Shown piece after piece: positions 1-7,747 of a stretch of 64,000 bases of DNA. Within the stretch, counting starts at the first letter, position 1, and every line of letters begins with the position of its first letter. The position numbers were made by a program, and so were the translations under genes. Below the pieces are notes generated by a model that had not been told where the DNA came from, ran no database searches, and saw nothing but the letters and a program-made list of their open reading frames with translations. Origin of the DNA: Virgibacillus oceani (GTDB lineage Bacteria; Bacillota; Bacilli; Bacillales; Amphibacillaceae); NCBI RefSeq assembly GCF_014638995.1, contig NZ_BMFR01000010.1, forward strand, positions 62,001 to 126,000. Direction: 5' to 3'.

Positions 1-1
1 G

Positions 2-334
2 TCCATGAATCAACTGAAGAAAATTAGGGACGTATTGACAACTGACGGTTGGCATTATGTATCACCTGAGTTAGATATGCAACCATGGAGAAGATTTTTT
101 GTAAAAGTAAAGAATGATAAAAGGTTCGCGCATTTACATCTTGTGAAAATAGGAGAAAAGCGCTGGGAAGAGCGACTGAGATTTCGTAATATATTAAGAG
201 CAAACCCATATTTAGTTGATGAATATACAGTAGTAAAAAATGAACTAGCAAAAAAATTTAGAAATGATAGAGAAGCATATACAGAAGCTAAAACGGATTT
301 TATCAACCGTGTATTAAGTATTTATCATGAATAG
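2..334 (+). CDS. GrpB-family (UPF0157) nucleotidyltransferase-like protein, C-terminal part
   Basis: The reading frame is open to the left edge of the window, so this is probably the C-terminal two thirds of a protein; GrpB-family proteins are usually about 170-180 residues and only about 110 are visible. The visible part has the family's pattern: a GW-Y segment, FFVKV, then HLHLV, FRNILRANP, and a final helix with DREAYTEAK. The HLHLV and FR-L-R-P motifs are the most diagnostic. The first ATG at position 5 lies within the expected domain, so the true start is most likely upstream. The family adopts a nucleotidyltransferase fold but its physiological role is not settled. Nothing is seen of its operon context because it sits on the edge. 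Confidence 0.75.
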   Translation, partial: SMNQLKKIRDVLTTDGWHYVSPELDMQPWRRFFVKVKNDKRFAHLHLVKIGEKRWEERLRFRNILRANPYLVDEYTVVKNELAKKFRNDREAYTEAKTDFINRVLSIYHE

Positions 335-547
335 ATATACAATGGATAAATATACAAAAAAAGGAGCAACTATAAAGAATATAGAAAAGAAAACCCATAT
401 GAACTAGAGAGGATTTGTTTAAGCATAAGTGAATTAAATCTATTTACGTTATCGTATTTTAACTCTTTTGCGATAGGGAGCGAGAATTGAAAACGGTTTG
501 TGCCGAATTTTTCTTTAAAAGGTCCGGTTTTTTAAAAGGGGATAAGT

Positions 548-1315
548 TTGGAAAGGTTGTTATATATGGATGGAAAATATGCTTTGGTAACATTAGAAGC
601 ACGACCAGATTTGAAAGATGAAATAAATAAATTGCATAATATCGGATGGATAAACTTTATGAGGGAGGATCCAATAGCGGTAAAATATTGGAGTGAATTA
701 CTTTCTTATTTTCCTGAGTTCCAATATATTTTATTGAATGAAGAATTTAAGCCTATGGCTTGTGGTAATTCAATTCCTTTTTATTGGGATGGTAATGAAG
801 ATAGTTTACCTGCAGGATGGGATAATGTTTTTGAAAAAGGAATATTAGATTTTCGAAATAATATACAATCTAATTCCCTGTCGGCGTTATCCATTGTCAT
901 TCATCCGGAATTTAGAGGTAAAGGTTTAAGTGAGATTATGGTAAAGGAAATGAAAGGCTTGGCTATTAAAAATAATTTAAAGAATATGGTAGCTCCAGTT
1001 CGACCTTCGCTAAAAGAAATGTATCCACTTATACCTATGGAAGAATATATAAATTGGGAGCGAGAAGATAATATGCCTTTTGATTCTTGGATTCGAACAC
1101 ATGTAAAGACGGGTGCTTCAATCATAAAAGTGGCAGAAGAATCTATGGTTATTCCGGCTTCAGTTAAAGAATGGGAAGGGTGGACAGGTATGAAGTTTCC
1201 TTCTTCCGGAAGCTATATTATAAATGGGGGATTAGTACCATTGGAAATCGATAAACCGGCTAATGTAGGGAGTTACATCGAACCTAATGTATGGTTGAGG
1301 CATCATTTAGATTAA
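548..1315 (+). CDS. GNAT family N-acetyltransferase
   Basis: A 255-residue protein. Residues about 115-135 contain the acetyl-CoA binding core of the GNAT fold: a beta strand (ALSIVIHPEF) followed by RGKGLSEIMV, matching the R/Q-x-x-G-x-G/A pattern. The long N- and C-terminal parts are outside the usual GNAT core, so the substrate cannot be guessed. The TTG at 548 follows AAAAGGGG at a good distance; an ATG 18 bases downstream is an alternative start. It is followed at once by relics of other acetyltransferases (1318-1443 and 1496-1737), suggesting a former acetyltransferase cluster that has decayed. Confidence 0.75.
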   Translation: MERLLYMDGKYALVTLEARPDLKDEINKLHNIGWINFMREDPIAVKYWSELLSYFPEFQYILLNEEFKPMACGNSIPFYWDGNEDSLPAGWDNVFEKGILDFRNNIQSNSLSALSIVIHPEFRGKGLSEIMVKEMKGLAIKNNLKNMVAPVRPSLKEMYPLIPMEEYINWEREDNMPFDSWIRTHVKTGASIIKVAEESMVIPASVKEWEGWTGMKFPSSGSYIINGGLVPLEIDKPANVGSYIEPNVWLRHHLD

Positions 1316-1317
1316 AG

Positions 1318-1443
1318 AATCATAATGACATCAAAGTGACCCTGGAAGTTGACGACGCTAACACCACTAATGCAGCTCGGGTTTTTGAAAAATTAGGTAT
1401 GAAAATGGAATTTAGCTCAGTGCAGTGGAAGTTGCCTGTGTAA
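1318..1443 (+). pseudogene. GNAT acetyltransferase relic (C-terminal fragment)
   Basis: One frame reads VTLEVDDANTTNAARVFEKL followed by GMKMEF and about ten more residues to a stop at 1441-1443. This is the typical last part of a GNAT domain (beta-5 strand, N-x-x-A-x-x-x-Y/F-E-K-L-G-F motif). There is no start codon and no upstream part in the same frame; the preceding intact GNAT stops directly before it. It is therefore a remnant, not an expressed gene. Confidence 0.7.
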
Positions 1444-1495
1444 CTTTGCTTAACTAGGGTGTCTTTGTATCTCCCTTTTTCTGCTAATGGGCCCC

Positions 1496-1737
1496 GTGTC
1501 CATAAGTAAAAGTTATAGAGGCATGGGAATTGGGAAAGCACTTTTAAAGGCATTATTAGTCTGGGCAGAAAAGAACCCTTTAATAGAAAAAGTATGTTTA
1601 GGAGTTTTTTCAACAAATCAGAGAGCAATTTCCCTATACAAGAAGATGGGTTTTTAGAAGAAGGTCGTAAAATTAAAGAATTCAAGTTAAATGATGGTGA
1701 ATATATTGATGATATTATTATGTACAAATTTGTGTAA
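1496..1737 (+). pseudogene. GNAT acetyltransferase relic with a frameshift
   Basis: Starting near 1496 the frame reads VSISKSYRGMGIGKALLKAL, the acetyl-CoA binding motif (Y-R-G-x-G-I-G-x-x-L), then STNQRAISLYKKMGF and a stop. One extra T in the run of five T at about 1645-1655 would restore the frame, which then continues as LEEGRKIKEFKLNDGEYIDD and ends at 1737 with a normal GNAT C-terminus (IIMYKFV). The N-terminal third is missing. It differs from the fragment just upstream, so at least two acetyltransferase genes were lost here. Confidence 0.75.
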
Positions 1738-2394
1738 TGACTTAATATGCTAATAGGTGGGTTAGTTAAGCAAACCAAAGAAGGGGGCGGATGTGTGGAA
1801 AGGTGGTTTGTTTTGCCTTTCTTTATTTTTGTCTATTTACCTTACCTTTTGTTTATACTTCAAAGGTGTGCTTATACGTTGAAGGATTCAACAAAGAGAA
1901 AAAAAACGAACGATCGACTCAATCCGAAAATTCATTAGGTTTAGGGAATATCAAAATATTGAATGGCAAATCGCTACTTCGTATATAAGCGTACCTTACA
2001 AATAGAAGTCGACAACTCGTACAGATGGGGTTTTTTTTGAAAAAAGGATAAATACTACTATCCCCACTTTTGAAAACTTCGCGAAGCCGTACGCACAAAA
2101 AAGCCTGATTACTATATCATCGGAAAACGTGAAGGCGATTACAAATTATATGAAAAACAAACCCCCACATGTTATCGCGTCTGATAGTGAAACCATCATT
2201 ACAAGTGCATACAAAAGAGAAAAGCTCGAGGTAAATGTTATTTTAGGTCTTTCAATCTTTCCCTGAGTTATAGGGGAATGCGTCCGGGTCACCTTTAAAC
2301 ATGGGATATGTCGATCTGAATGGTGGTATATTCGTAACCTCTATACCGATCTAAGTTAGACACCATTGTTTTTATCATCACCAGCAATATGGTT
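1738..2394. other. Gene-poor decayed stretch
   Basis: No convincing intact gene. Overlapping short frames at 1747-1988 have neither good family resemblance nor clear codon bias. Around 2090-2190 one frame reads KPDYYIIGKREGDYKLYEK and a second frame takes over afterwards (SDSETIITSAYKREKLEVNV), which looks like an old protein-coding gene broken by frameshifts; the family was not recognised. Bases 1814-1855 closely resemble 2689-2735 (see repeat). Confidence 0.4.
1814..1855 (+). repeat. Imperfect copy of the second leader terminator (pairs with 2689-2735)
   Basis: TGCCTTTCTTTATTTTTGTC is present here and again from about 2690, and the similarity continues for roughly 20 further bases (TATTTACCTTACC here, TAATTTACCTAACC there). 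In the downstream copy the segment forms the 3' arm and T-tract of a terminator hairpin; here only a partial 5' arm (GGAAAGG) precedes it. Confidence 0.6.
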
Positions 2395-2423
2395 TTGACT
2401 TTTAATGGCATGTCGTTTATAAT
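2395..2423 (+). promoter_or_regulatory. Sigma-A promoter of the macrolide-type resistance operon
   Basis: TTGACT at 2395-2400 and a perfect TATAAT at 2418-2423 are separated by exactly 17 bases. Transcription would begin near 2430, giving a 5' leader of about 420 bases before the first large gene at 2851. Confidence 0.8.
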
Positions 2424-2466
2424 TCAAGTTGAATATAAAAAACGTTATGAGGAGAATTATTAAAAA

Positions 2467-2511
2467 ATGACACATGCAATGAGACTACGATTCCCAACTT
2501 TGAACCAGTAA
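2467..2511 (+). CDS. ErmD-type macrolide-sensing leader peptide
   Basis: A 14-codon frame encodes MTHAMRLRFPTLNQ, preceded by AGGAG at 2450-2454 (12 bases from the ATG) and by a consensus promoter. From memory, the leader peptide of erm(D)/erm(K) of Bacillus licheniformis is MTHSMRLRFPTLNQ, which would differ at one residue. The R-L-R element is the known macrolide arrest motif: with an erythromycin-type drug in the exit tunnel the ribosome stalls there. The last codons overlap the 5' arm of the first leader hairpin (2498-2527), so stalling at codons 5-8 would be able to alter leader folding. The unusual point is that the downstream genes are not an erm gene but an RlmA-type methyltransferase and an ABC-F gene. 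Confidence 0.85.
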   Translation: MTHAMRLRFPTLNQ

Positions 2512-2527
2512 TTGAATACTGTCAAAG
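2498..2527 (+). promoter_or_regulatory. Leader hairpin overlapping the end of the leader peptide
   Basis: CTTTGA (2498-2503) pairs with TCAAAG (2522-2527) and, inside, CAGTA (2506-2510) pairs with TACTG (2517-2521) around a six-base loop. The 5' arm lies in the last codons of the leader peptide, so a ribosome stalled at the R-L-R motif would prevent it from forming. Confidence 0.65.
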
Positions 2528-2528
2528 G

Positions 2529-2574
2529 CTCTGTTTGTGGAAACAGAGTAAACGGGATTGGTCTGTTCTTTTTT
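2529..2574 (+). terminator. Alternative hairpins with T-tract (attenuator 1)
   Basis: CTCTGTTT (2529-2536) pairs perfectly with AAACAGAG (2541-2548) around GTGG. AACAGA (2542-2547) can instead pair with TCTGTT (2562-2567), extended by three inner pairs past one mismatch, directly before TTCTTTTTT. The two structures share one arm and exclude each other, the classic anti-terminator/terminator arrangement. Confidence 0.65.
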
Positions 2575-2673
2575 AATAACCTTCATTTATTTGTCCTATA
2601 ATTATCCGTTTGCCCGCTATATGAATTTTTAGTTAATGCTTACTGATATGGGGGATTATAAAATAATGTATTG

Positions 2674-2706
2674 AAAGGCAGCTGTTTCTGCCTTTCTTTA
2701 TTTTTG
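2674..2706 (+). terminator. Intrinsic terminator in the operon leader (attenuator 2)
   Basis: AAAGGCAG (2674-2681) and CTGCCTTT (2688-2695) form a perfect 8-bp stem with a six-base loop, followed by CTTTATTTTTG. It lies between the promoter and the first structural gene. Confidence 0.75.
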
Positions 2707-2796
2707 TCTAATTTACCTAACCTTTCGGGTTTATTCATTGATGGCTACAAATGCTCCCTAATGAAATAAAGATTGGTCCTTTCCTTTTACTCTCAG

Positions 2797-2827
2797 ATCA
2801 CAGGCAGATGCTTGTGATTTTTTATTA
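2797..2827 (+). terminator. Intrinsic terminator just before rlmA-like gene (attenuator 3)
   Basis: ATCACA-g-GCA (2797-2806) pairs with TGC-t-TGTGAT (2809-2818), followed by TTTTTTATT. It ends about ten bases before the ribosome binding site (AAAGGAAG, 2834-2841) of the first gene, so it would block transcription unless bypassed. Confidence 0.75.
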
Positions 2828-2850
2828 TTATTGAAAGGAAGTGGGAAACA

Positions 2851-3741
2851 ATGACCAATCAAGAAAAAAGTGCTGAAATAGTAAGAAAAAATATTCATGT
2901 ATTTAGGTGTCCACTTTGTCATAGTCCAATGAAAGTTAATGCTTTAAAAAGCATTATTTGTCTTAACAATCATACCTTTGATTTTGCCAAATGGGGCTAT
3001 ATAAATATGATGATTCGTCATTCAAATGGTCATTACGAAAAAAAGTTATTTGAAGCAAGACAAAAAATAATTACGGGGGGTGAATTATACCCATTGCTGC
3101 ATCACAAGATTTCAGGGATTATCAAGATGCATTCGGATGTATCCAATAATCAACCTGTCATGCTTGATCTCGGTTGTGGTGAGGGTTCTCATTTACAAAA
3201 GATTTTGGATAAATGCAATGATGCGATAACAGGCATTGGGTTAGATATTTCAAAGGAAGGCATTATATTGGCAGCCAAAAAATATAAAAATTCCATCTGG
3301 ATTGTCGGAGATTTAGTAAATACACCATTTGCTGATCAATCTGGCCACATTATTTTGAATATCCTGTCTCCGGCAAATTATATGGAGTTTAAAAGAATCT
3401 TGGCCCCTGCAGGTATCGTGGTTAAAGTTGTTCCTAATGCTAATTATCTAAAGGAACTACAGGATGTACTTTTCATGAATAATAATAAGAAGAATTATGA
3501 CAACGATGATACAGTATCTCTTTTCAAACAACACTTTGAACTAGTGGAATATTCCAAACTAAGCTATTCCAAGGAATTAAACCAAACAGAGTTATTAAAT
3601 CTGGTTCAAATGTCTCCACTTGCCTGGAACGCTAGTAAAGAAAAAATAGATACATTTATGAATCAAAGTTCTTCTAACATAACAGTTGATATCGATATTT
3701 TAGTTGGAGTCAATAGGCATCCGAAAGGAGGTTTAAAGTAA
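2851..3741 (+). CDS. RlmA-type 23S rRNA (guanine-N1) methyltransferase
   Basis: A 296-residue SAM-dependent methyltransferase. The N-terminus has a zinc ribbon (C20-x2-C23, C37-x3-H41, followed by FDFAKWGY), and residues about 104-113 read LDLGCGEGSH, the SAM motif I. This arrangement is that of the RlmA(I)/RlmA(II)/TlrB group, which methylates N1 of G745 or G748 in hairpin 35 of 23S rRNA, lining the drug exit tunnel; TlrB contributes to tylosin resistance. Which G is modified cannot be read from the sequence. The gene is preceded by the ErmD-type leader and overlaps the ABC-F gene by one base (TAATG), so the two are co-transcribed and probably translationally coupled. Regulation by macrolide-dependent attenuation is inferred from the leader. 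Confidence 0.85.
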   Translation: MTNQEKSAEIVRKNIHVFRCPLCHSPMKVNALKSIICLNNHTFDFAKWGYINMMIRHSNGHYEKKLFEARQKIITGGELYPLLHHKISGIIKMHSDVSNNQPVMLDLGCGEGSHLQKILDKCNDAITGIGLDISKEGIILAAKKYKNSIWIVGDLVNTPFADQSGHIILNILSPANYMEFKRILAPAGIVVKVVPNANYLKELQDVLFMNNNKKNYDNDDTVSLFKQHFELVEYSKLSYSKELNQTELLNLVQMSPLAWNASKEKIDTFMNQSSSNITVDIDILVGVNRHPKGGLK

Positions 3742-5204
3742 TGGAAAACGTATGCATTGAGTTAGAGAATATTGAACTTTCTTTTTTAGATAAATTAGTA
3801 TTAAATATCCCTCGACTTGCGATACACCAATTTGATCGCATCGGTATTGTTGGGAAAAATGGAGCAGGAAAAAGTACGCTCCTAAAACTGATTTCGGGTC
3901 AAATAACTCCTGATAAAGGGAACATGAAACGATTTATTGAATTTGCCTATTTTGATCAATTAGCAGAAGCGGATGATAAAGATGTTAATTATGGGGTAAT
4001 GGGTAAACTATCCATTCCAAAAACAGCCATCCAAAACTTTAGTGGTGGTGAGTTGACAAGGCTGAAGCTTGCGGATCTTTTTTCAAATTATCATGAAGGT
4101 ATGCTGATTGATGAACCAACTACTCATCTTGATGAAAAAGGGATAAAATTCTTATTGGATGAACTAACTTATTACTATGGGGCACTTGTTCTTGTTAGTC
4201 ACGACCGGTATGTATTGGATCACCTGGTAACGAAAATTTGGGAAATAGAAGGCGGAAGTGTGACGGAATATACAGGTAACTATTCCGATTATGTAGCGCA
4301 AAAGGAACTTTCTAAAAAGCAGCAGCATGAACAGTATGAAAAGTATGTAAAAGAGAAGTCACGACTAATGCAGGCAGCGGAGGCAAAAATGAAAAAGGCT
4401 GAAAAGGTTACACAAGTAAGTAAACGTGTTTCGAAAAAAGAGGTTAAAGCAAAGGCAAATAAAATGTTTATGACAAAGTCAAAAGATACGAGCCAAAAAG
4501 GAATCCAAAGAGCTGCGAAAGCACTTGAGCAGAGGGTGGAACAAATGGATGTGGTGGAAGCCCCAATAACAGAAAGCATGATTCGTTTTCACCAGCCACA
4601 GTCACTTCAGATGCATAATAAATTTCCAATTATGGCGGATCGATTGACGCTCACTTGTGGTGATAAGTTGCTTCTCAAAGAAGTCAGCTTTCAGTTTCCG
4701 TTGGGGCGTACCATTGCCATAACAGGAGATAATGGTTCGGGAAAAACAACGTTACTTCATCATATAATACAGGACGGCAAGGGACTTACGATTTCCCCGA
4801 AAGTAGTATTTGGAGTGTATGAACAGATGGATTATCAATTCTACAAAGATGAGACGGTTCTCGCCTATATGAAAGCTAGAAGTGACTATGATGAAGGCAG
4901 GATTCGATCTTCCCTGCATGCTATGGGTATTACAGGCAATGAGTTAAAAAAGAATGTCCGCCATTTAAGTGGAGGGGAAGCAATTCGGGTGGTCCTCTGT
5001 CACCTTTTCTTGGGAAGATTCAATGTATTAATTTTGGACGAACCAACCAATTTTTTGGATGTTTTCTGCATTGAAGCATTGGAACAATTTCTGGAAGGAT
5101 ATGATGGAACTGTTCTAATTATCTCACACGACCAAACGTTTATTGGGCGGGTTGCGGATGTTGTATACGAGATTGATGGTCAGAAATTAAGGCTTAGAAA
5201 CTGA
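3741..5204 (+). CDS. Msr-class ABC-F ribosomal protection protein
   Basis: 487 residues with two ABC domains and no membrane segments. Domain 1 has Walker A GKNGAGKST (38-46), signature FSGGELTRLKLA and Walker B LIDEPTTHLD; domain 2 has GDNGSGKTT, LSGGEAIRVVL and LILDEPTNFLD. The catalytic glutamates of both sites are present. The highly charged linker (about 190-260, rich in K, E, Q) is the antibiotic-resistance-domain region of ABC-F proteins. As recalled, Msr(D)/Mel has this same length, and stretches such as ISHD, NYSDY-QKE and DEPTNFLD-LEALE agree with it. Msr proteins dislodge macrolides (and in some cases streptogramin B) from the ribosome. An excellent SD (AAAGGAGG, 3724-3731) precedes the start. 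Exact drug spectrum is inferred. Confidence 0.9.
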   Translation: MENVCIELENIELSFLDKLVLNIPRLAIHQFDRIGIVGKNGAGKSTLLKLISGQITPDKGNMKRFIEFAYFDQLAEADDKDVNYGVMGKLSIPKTAIQNFSGGELTRLKLADLFSNYHEGMLIDEPTTHLDEKGIKFLLDELTYYYGALVLVSHDRYVLDHLVTKIWEIEGGSVTEYTGNYSDYVAQKELSKKQQHEQYEKYVKEKSRLMQAAEAKMKKAEKVTQVSKRVSKKEVKAKANKMFMTKSKDTSQKGIQRAAKALEQRVEQMDVVEAPITESMIRFHQPQSLQMHNKFPIMADRLTLTCGDKLLLKEVSFQFPLGRTIAITGDNGSGKTTLLHHIIQDGKGLTISPKVVFGVYEQMDYQFYKDETVLAYMKARSDYDEGRIRSSLHAMGITGNELKKNVRHLSGGEAIRVVLCHLFLGRFNVLILDEPTNFLDVFCIEALEQFLEGYDGTVLIISHDQTFIGRVADVVYEIDGQKLRLRN

Positions 5205-5240
5205 AGAAGTGGGAACTTTCCCATTTCTTCAGTTTTCTTT
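5201..5240 (+). terminator. Terminator of the rlmA-like/ABC-F operon
   Basis: CTGAAGAAGTGGGAA pairs with TTCCCATTTCTTCAG (one mismatch) and is followed by TTTTCTTT. It begins at the ABC-F stop codon. Confidence 0.85.
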
Positions 5241-5451
5241 ACCTGGCGGGGAGTTTTCATTGTTTGATTTGGTAATACTTTACACATTACATTCTAGTTT
5301 ATGCATTTTTGTAAATGCTTTAGATTGAGTTTAAGGGTGTAGATTAAACATTTTAATATTTTTATAAGTATAAAGCATTTTTGTATAATACAAGAATATA
5401 ATCTGTCCGACCTACCTTTAAATTTTCTTTTTAGAAATATTTACAATTTTT

Positions 5452-6252
5452 CTATTTCAATTTCATCCAGTATGAATTAATGTATACAGTTTCGAAACCA
5501 AGCTTTTGCATATTATTGTGGCTGATAGAACCAAACTCTACATCTGTATATAATTTTTCTAATCCTAGTTCTTTAGCTTTATTAATTCTGTACATTAATA
5601 AAGCCTTTTGACTTCCCATTCCCCTAAAATCCTCGAAAGTATAATCATTAGCAATGTATCCTTCATTGCCCTCGATAAAAAGTGATCCCATACTTGCAAC
5701 TTTTTCTTTAATATAGGAAATAACATTACAAAAATTAGGTTTATAAAAATAGGGTGCTTTTCTTTCTATTACAGATGCATCAATATCCATGCCGTCATTG
5801 GATTCTATTACTATGTTAATAAATTGTTCGGCATTTTCTTCTGTTACTTCGACGATATCCATTTCCGTTATAAAATCTTCATATGATCTGGGAATTAACT
5901 GCATAAATGCCACTTGCTTTGCGACTTTATAACCATGATTTACTAAGGCCATTGCCACTTCCTCATTTATATTATTTGGTGTCGTGTCAAAGCATGGATT
6001 AATGTTTTGTTCTGTATAGATATCCAATATTTGTTCTAGTTTATCTATATCCTTCAACCCAAATCCCTTTACTCTATTGTAATAAATAGAGGATGGGCTA
6101 TTTGGCTCGTAAATTAACCGGCAGTCCCCGATTTTCTTTACTTCTAATTGTTTGTCAATGCTTGATAAAGCTCTTTTGGAATTGAAAGCAGTTAATTGAA
6201 TTTCCATATCCTCTATTTTACTGACTTGTTCCAGTATTTTATTACTTCGCAT
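5452..6252 (-). CDS. GNAT family N-acetyltransferase
   Basis: 266 residues on the minus strand. The C-terminal half carries the GNAT core: GSLFIEGNEGYIAND (beta hairpin), TFEDFRGMGSQKALLMYRI (acetyl-CoA loop R-G-M-G-S-Q-x-x-L), and SISHNNMQKLGFET (N-x-x-x-x-K-L-G-F). The N-terminal 100 residues form a second, more divergent GNAT-like half. It ends about 20 bases from the start of the next convergent-free unit: it lies directly downstream of the rsgA-like gene on the same strand with only about 20 bases between, so they may form an operon. Substrate unknown. Confidence 0.75.
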   Translation of the reverse strand: MRSNKILEQVSKIEDMEIQLTAFNSKRALSSIDKQLEVKKIGDCRLIYEPNSPSSIYYNRVKGFGLKDIDKLEQILDIYTEQNINPCFDTTPNNINEEVAMALVNHGYKVAKQVAFMQLIPRSYEDFITEMDIVEVTEENAEQFINIVIESNDGMDIDASVIERKAPYFYKPNFCNVISYIKEKVASMGSLFIEGNEGYIANDYTFEDFRGMGSQKALLMYRINKAKELGLEKLYTDVEFGSISHNNMQKLGFETVYINSYWMKLK

Positions 6253-6271
6253 GATGAAACCCCCATTGGAT

Positions 6272-7372
6272 TTATTTAGTGTGGTGAAATTTTCGGTTTA
6301 ATTTCTTTTTCTCTTTCATCGCTTTTCGTCCACTCTTCATGCCGCCAAATTCTTTGAAGATTTCATTAAGCTTTTCATTCTCGATTTGCCTAGAAGTTAA
6401 TCCATCATATTTAGCTTCTTTTTTAAGTTTTAAATAGCTTTCAAACCTATCCCGTGGAAGCAAGCCGGTACTTATGGCCTCATTCACAGCGCATTTTGGC
6501 TCACTTGTATGAGTACAGTCGTTAAATTTACACTTAGCTGCCAGCCCATCGATGTCAGTAAAGGTTCTAGATAAATCAGCACTTTCTATTCCAAGTTCTC
6601 TCATTCCAGGTGTATCAATAACAACACCGCCATTGGGAATAACAAACATCTCTCTTCTGGTTGTCGTATGCCTACCTTTATCGTCATTTCGTATTCCATT
6701 CGTTTCAAGAATATTTTCACCAATCATTTTATTAATCAAGGTAGACTTCCCAACACCTGAGGATCCTATAAATGCAATCGTTTTTCCACTTCCAAGGTAA
6801 TTTTTAACGGGTAAGGAACCGTCCTCGCTTATACTTGAGGTAACTATTACATCCACTCCCATAGAAACAGTTTCAATTTCTATTAGCTTTTGAGATAGAT
6901 CATGGCATAAGTCCGATTTAGTAAGTACGATAACGGGTGTCGCTCCACTTCCCCAGGTAATTCCAAGGTAGCGTTCTATTCTGCGAATGTTAAAATCATT
7001 ATTTAAAGACATACAGATAAACACAGTATCAATATTTGCAGCCACAATTTGTTCTTCATTTGATTTACCCGCTGCCTTTCTGATAAATGCGCTTTTCCTT
7101 GTGAGTACGTTATGGATGATTGCATTTCCACGACTGTCTTCAGTTCGATCAACCATAACGAAATCACCTACTGCGGGGTAGTCGCAAACAGTTTTTACCA
7201 CAAAACGGAATTTACCAGATATTTCCGCAGTTAGGTCTCCATTATCCGTTACAACCTTGTATATATTTTTGTATTGGGAAATAACTCTTCCAATATAAAG
7301 CCCTTTATATAATGTAGACTCAGTTACAAATCGTTGGCTAAGTCCTAAATTTTCCATACTAATATAATTCAA
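6272..7372 (-). CDS. rsgA: Small-subunit biogenesis GTPase RsgA (YjeQ family), probable paralogue
   Basis: 366 residues with the circularly permuted GTPase order of RsgA: OB-fold (about 20-90), G4 TKSD (151-154), G1 GSSGVGKST (203-211), G3 DTPG (253-256), then the zinc motif C281-x4-C286-x-H288-x5-C294 and a basic C-terminal tail. RsgA helps mature the 30S subunit and hydrolyses GTP on the ribosome. In Bacillus the housekeeping copy normally sits by prpC-prkC; nothing of that cluster is here, so this is likely a second copy. TTG at 7372 is chosen because AGGAGG (7381-7386) is exactly eight bases upstream; an ATG 15 bases later is possible. The leader is structured (see below). Confidence 0.9.
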   Translation of the reverse strand: MNYISMENLGLSQRFVTESTLYKGLYIGRVISQYKNIYKVVTDNGDLTAEISGKFRFVVKTVCDYPAVGDFVMVDRTEDSRGNAIIHNVLTRKSAFIRKAAGKSNEEQIVAANIDTVFICMSLNNDFNIRRIERYLGITWGSGATPVIVLTKSDLCHDLSQKLIEIETVSMGVDVIVTSSISEDGSLPVKNYLGSGKTIAFIGSSGVGKSTLINKMIGENILETNGIRNDDKGRHTTTRREMFVIPNGGVVIDTPGMRELGIESADLSRTFTDIDGLAAKCKFNDCTHTSEPKCAVNEAISTGLLPRDRFESYLKLKKEAKYDGLTSRQIENEKLNEIFKEFGGMKSGRKAMKEKKKLNRKFHHTK

Positions 7373-7460
7373 TTTTTTATCCTCCTGAAGTTTTTTTGAA
7401 TTTCATATAAACTTCTTTTGGGAGGCTATACACTGGTTACTTCGCGTACCCCTCCCGGGC
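7373..7460 (-). promoter_or_regulatory. Structured 5' leader of rsgA with possible Shine-Dalgarno sequestration
   Basis: Reading on the minus strand: GGGAGG (7456-7451) can pair with CCTCCC (7425-7420), enclosing a small nested hairpin with a GCGAA loop. The same CCTCC can instead pair with the SD of rsgA (GGAGG, 7385-7381). A third hairpin, GAAGTTT/AAACTTC (7415-7409 with 7393-7387), lies directly before the SD. The alternative pairings could switch translation on and off. A ten-codon frame (MKFKKTSGG, 7406-7377) overlaps the SD. No known riboswitch class was recognised. Confidence 0.45.
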
Positions 7461-7507
7461 TGCTGCAATGCTATTTTTAAACATAAAATACCAACACCTT
7501 TCATTAT

Positions 7508-7557
7508 TGATAGTAATAAAATCCCCTAATTAAAAAAGGGGGTATCTTATTACTATT
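7508..7557. terminator. Long inverted repeat between rsgA and the MarR-GNAT gene
   Basis: ATAGTAATAA (7510-7519) and TTATTACTAT (7547-7556) pair perfectly; inside, ATCCCCT pairs with AGGGGGTAT with small imperfections. The stem lies between two divergent genes, so it is upstream of both; it could be a leader hairpin, a boundary terminator or an operator. No T-run follows on either strand. Confidence 0.5.
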
Positions 7558-7747
7558 TGACTATAACTGATACTATAACAAAAAGGCAAATAGATGGGTT
7601 TAAATGGCAGTATATCAAACAGGAGATTGTGTGAAACAACATTCTCTAAGGAGTATGTTTCAAAATACCATCATGCCATTTCAATATTTAAAAATGAGTA
7701 ACTGCGCACAGTGACTAGATCAAGGAATAGCTATTTTTGCAATTTAT

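Noticed and set aside
334..547. Short frames between the GrpB fragment and the first GNAT
   Set aside because: A frame reading NPYELERICLSISELNLF was considered as a relic, but there is too little to support any family.
1747..1988. Two overlapping plus-strand frames of 63 and 65 codons as genes
   Set aside because: They lack plausible family features, conflict with each other, and contain the copy of a terminator segment.
4289..4579. Minus-strand frame of 96 codons inside the ABC-F gene
   Set aside because: Cys/Phe/Ser-rich shadow of the charged linker of the ABC-F protein on the opposite strand.
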